Positions 33,288 to 35,391 of a DNA stretch of 35,391 bases are shown piece by piece. The notes beneath the pieces were generated by a model. The model saw nothing but the letters and a program-made list of their open reading frames with translations, searched no databases and had not been told where the DNA came from. Both the position numbers and the translations under genes were made by a program. Where the stretch lies: NCBI GenBank assembly GCA_009760855.2, contig WPIO01000501.1:1-35391 (forward strand), given 5' to 3'. The DNA is from Cristatella mucedo (taxonomy: Eukaryota > Bryozoa > Phylactolaemata > Cristatellidae). Each line of letters begins with the position of its first letter. Within the stretch, counting starts at the first letter, position 1.

Positions 33288-33446
33288 ATATTATTCATTT
33301 CTATAGCGCCCTCAGAGAACCTGATCTCTCTATTCAGACGCTTCACAAATGCAACGGGGGTTGAGCCCACGACCTCGGTCAAGAAATGCATTCACTTTGA
33401 CCTTGGTCAGGCGAGCACCGTAAACAACAGGCCAAACCCGTATGGC
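33288..33446 (-). mobile_element. SINE-B copy 3
   Basis: On the minus strand: a GTTTGGCC head, CGGTGCTCGCCTGACC, a TTGACCGAGGTCGTGGGCTC B-box region, GAAGCGTCTGAATAGAGAG and a TTCTCTGAGGGCGCTATAGA tail. It lies directly beside the LINE-A tail fragment in the same orientation. Confidence 0.82.
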
Positions 33447-34200
33447 GATTAACCCTAAAAAACACCTTGATAATTACACGCAGCAATCGAGTCACGAATT
33501 TTTTTACTTTACCAAAATAATTGCCTCAATCACCTGACTCTGAGGCATAGCAACTGCATTTATTTCCTGAAAATAAACATTTAAAAGTACCTACAAGGAC
33601 CGATGTGGGGTGGTCGTTTAAGATTCGTTTCTCGTCTGACATGAGGAGTACCTCCACCTCAAAATAGCAAACATGCAAGAAAATGAATTTCAGCTTCCCC
33701 TTCTGTAAGCAGACTCTTATATTTTACTTTGCTACAACAATCCAAAGGATATACATATGTTCGTTGGCAGAAGGACGTGTCGTGTGCAGCCTCGTGAGTG
33801 GAGCTCACAAACTCACAGATGGTGGATGCGAGATTCTCGCCTAAACGTTTGATTGTATGTCATGGTGTCACCATATGTCTAAAGCTTAAGCACGCGCCAG
33901 GCACGCCGCATAGCAAGACTACAATTATATTACAAAACTGTCATTTTAGGATAGTATAGTCAACTAAATGTATGTCTTTAATATTTTAATCAATTTGGTC
34001 GATCTGGCTACATCAGCACTGTCAATCCATTTTAATGAGATTCGGATTTCATATTTAAAATGTGTTTAAGTCATGTCTCAGTGTAGGAAAATCGGTGAAG
34101 CGCATTGAGGGTGTACGGACAACGATCGTGAAGGATCACTAAGGTAGTGGTACCTCAGGGCTATGGACTGGTTCGGGTCTTATCCAAGGTTTATACTCTA
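33447..34200. other. Intergenic DNA, no recognised feature
   Basis: AT-leaning DNA without notable frames or repeats. Confidence 0.4.
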
Positions 34201-34300
34201 CTATATCTCGCTCTCTCTATCGCTCTCTCTCTACCTCTCGCTCTCTTCTCTCAGTGCTCCTATCTATTGCTTCCGCTCCTCATCGCTACTTCTCGCTCAT
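34201..34300. repeat. CT-rich low-complexity tract
   Basis: Imperfect CTCTCGCTCTCTCT-type repeats, pyrimidine-rich on the plus strand. Confidence 0.75.
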
Positions 34301-34463
34301 CATGCCGAGGTATTGTTGATTGCAGGGACACAAATCTAGGCTTTGAAACTGCTATTCAGCAGACCTCAGTTTGTAATCTCTGATTCATCACTCCCAGTTA
34401 TCCAGCTAATCGAATTATCTCAAACCCCCTCGCATTAGATATCGTGTATGTGATTAAACCACA

Positions 34464-34520
34464 GGGATGGAAGCAAACTTCCTGAAATTGAAATGACGAT
34501 GAAGCTAACTTAATAGTTAG
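34464..34520 (+). mobile_element. Short LINE-B fragment
   Basis: AACTTCCTGAAATTGAAATG and ACGATGAAGCTAACT match the [10 protein letters not shown]-coding block of LINE-B at 13466-13503. Confidence 0.6.
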
Positions 34521-34837
34521 GGCAAAACAAAGTGCCCGATCAGAAAGTGAACAAGTTGTCAAGATCAAAAAATAGGCTCTTCCACCGTTTCTGCATTGAA
34601 TATGACACACAATCTAGGACATTCCAGCTCTATGCCTGCAACTGGGACGTTGCATGCGGTCCATCAGTCAGCTAGCAGGCTGAGTGGCGACCCCACTCGA
34701 TTGTCAGCCGCAGCACTAACAACTCCACGCTTGGGGTTTTTGTGTTGTTTGAGATGAAGGTGTTGTCAGTTTCTCCCGTACATCTCGATCTCTCACGTTG
34801 TACGGCATGTGTCAGACCGCTACTCTTCCCCCCCTGT

Positions 34838-35391
34838 GGAATGTAATGAGTGTAAGTATCTCTGGTCTGTCACCTCATCAAAGACAATGTGGGTGTTATG
34901 CAGGAGGTGGTTGTTTAGCTCACACACAGCCTAGGATCGGCAGTCAGTATGCATTCGGTAGCCAGACAGACCTAGTATCAAGCAATAAGAGAAGTGGGAA
35001 CCATGCAGAGTCACTTAGAGACAAATTCGAGGTAGTGAAATAGCGTGGAAGTAGCAGTTCTTCCAGGACCGATGGAAAAGGGATGAGCCATTGTCAGGCG
35101 TCAGGAGAGTAGGTTGCGGCGCCTAGAAATTGTGGTGAAGTGAGTTCGACATTCTAGAATCTGCCGAGCTAAAGCATCTGTCCGCGAAAGGATTTAGCGG
35201 TGGAATGGAACAGTAATATATTGACCAATACAGTACTGAGGGCACACGACACACCGGCTGAAACTGGGGCAAAGCCGTTCAGCTAGATCGATATAAACTT
35301 GGCTCTGTACTCCATTAGTCAACCGGGGCATTCGTCCTAGATCTTATAGAAAAGAAGACACGGCTCAAACCTCAGGGGACTTGAAGACTAT
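34838..35391 (-). mobile_element. LINE-B copy, 3' part, running off the window
   Basis: The complement of LINE-B from the 3' end (ATGTAATGAGTGTAAG, AATGTGGGTGTTATGCAGGA, GCATTCGGTAGCCAGACAGA) through the C-terminal blocks to CTCAGGGGACTTGAAGACTA at the window edge. The SINE-A site is empty: GCTCTGTACTCC continues directly into LINE-B. Confidence 0.82.

Overview
The window is animal (metazoan) nuclear DNA. The main gene is split into exons with GT/AG borders and matching codon phases. The rest is full of non-LTR retrotransposons with L2/CR1-like reverse transcriptase, tRNA-derived SINEs and long dinucleotide microsatellites. No bacterial operon, CRISPR array, phage or plasmid feature was seen. 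The repeats suggest an invertebrate, but the phylum cannot be settled from sequence alone.

Left half, minus strand (17238 down to 3838): fourteen consecutive exons of an ABCA-family full-length ABC transporter, closest in motifs to ABCA3. They encode about 843 residues: the N-terminal cytosolic segment and TM1, the first extracellular domain, the rest of membrane domain 1, nucleotide-binding domain 1 (Walker A, Q-loop, LSGGQ, Walker B, H-loop) and the start of the regulatory segment after NBD1. The last visible exon ends at a GTACGT donor. No TMD2/NBD2 exon was found in the remaining 3.8 kb, so the second half should lie beyond base 1. One junction (exon 8 to exon 9) is out of phase, at a T7 homopolymer. 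Several introns carry repeats: LINE-A in intron 14, LINE-B with an internal SINE in intron 11, a minisatellite in intron 9, a SINE in intron 7, LINE-C in intron 6 and LINE-B in intron 2.

Right half (17239-35391): mostly repeat-rich DNA upstream of the transporter. It holds a 108-bp CT tract, tandem direct repeats at 19.4-19.7 kb, further copies of LINE-A, LINE-B, SINE-A and SINE-B, CA/TA/TG microsatellites and a GA tract of about 465 bp. A strongly CpG-rich domain (about 26.4-29.1 and 29.8-30.6 kb) is split by a LINE-A copy. It looks like a regulatory or first-exon region of another gene, but no protein there could be recognised.

The main system-level observations concern the retrotransposons. 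SINE-B shares its 3' tail with LINE-A, as expected of a LINE-mobilised SINE. SINE-A sits inside two LINE-B copies in the same orientation with what looks like the same 3' junction, while two other LINE-B copies have the site empty. I saw no clearly new defence or enzymatic system.
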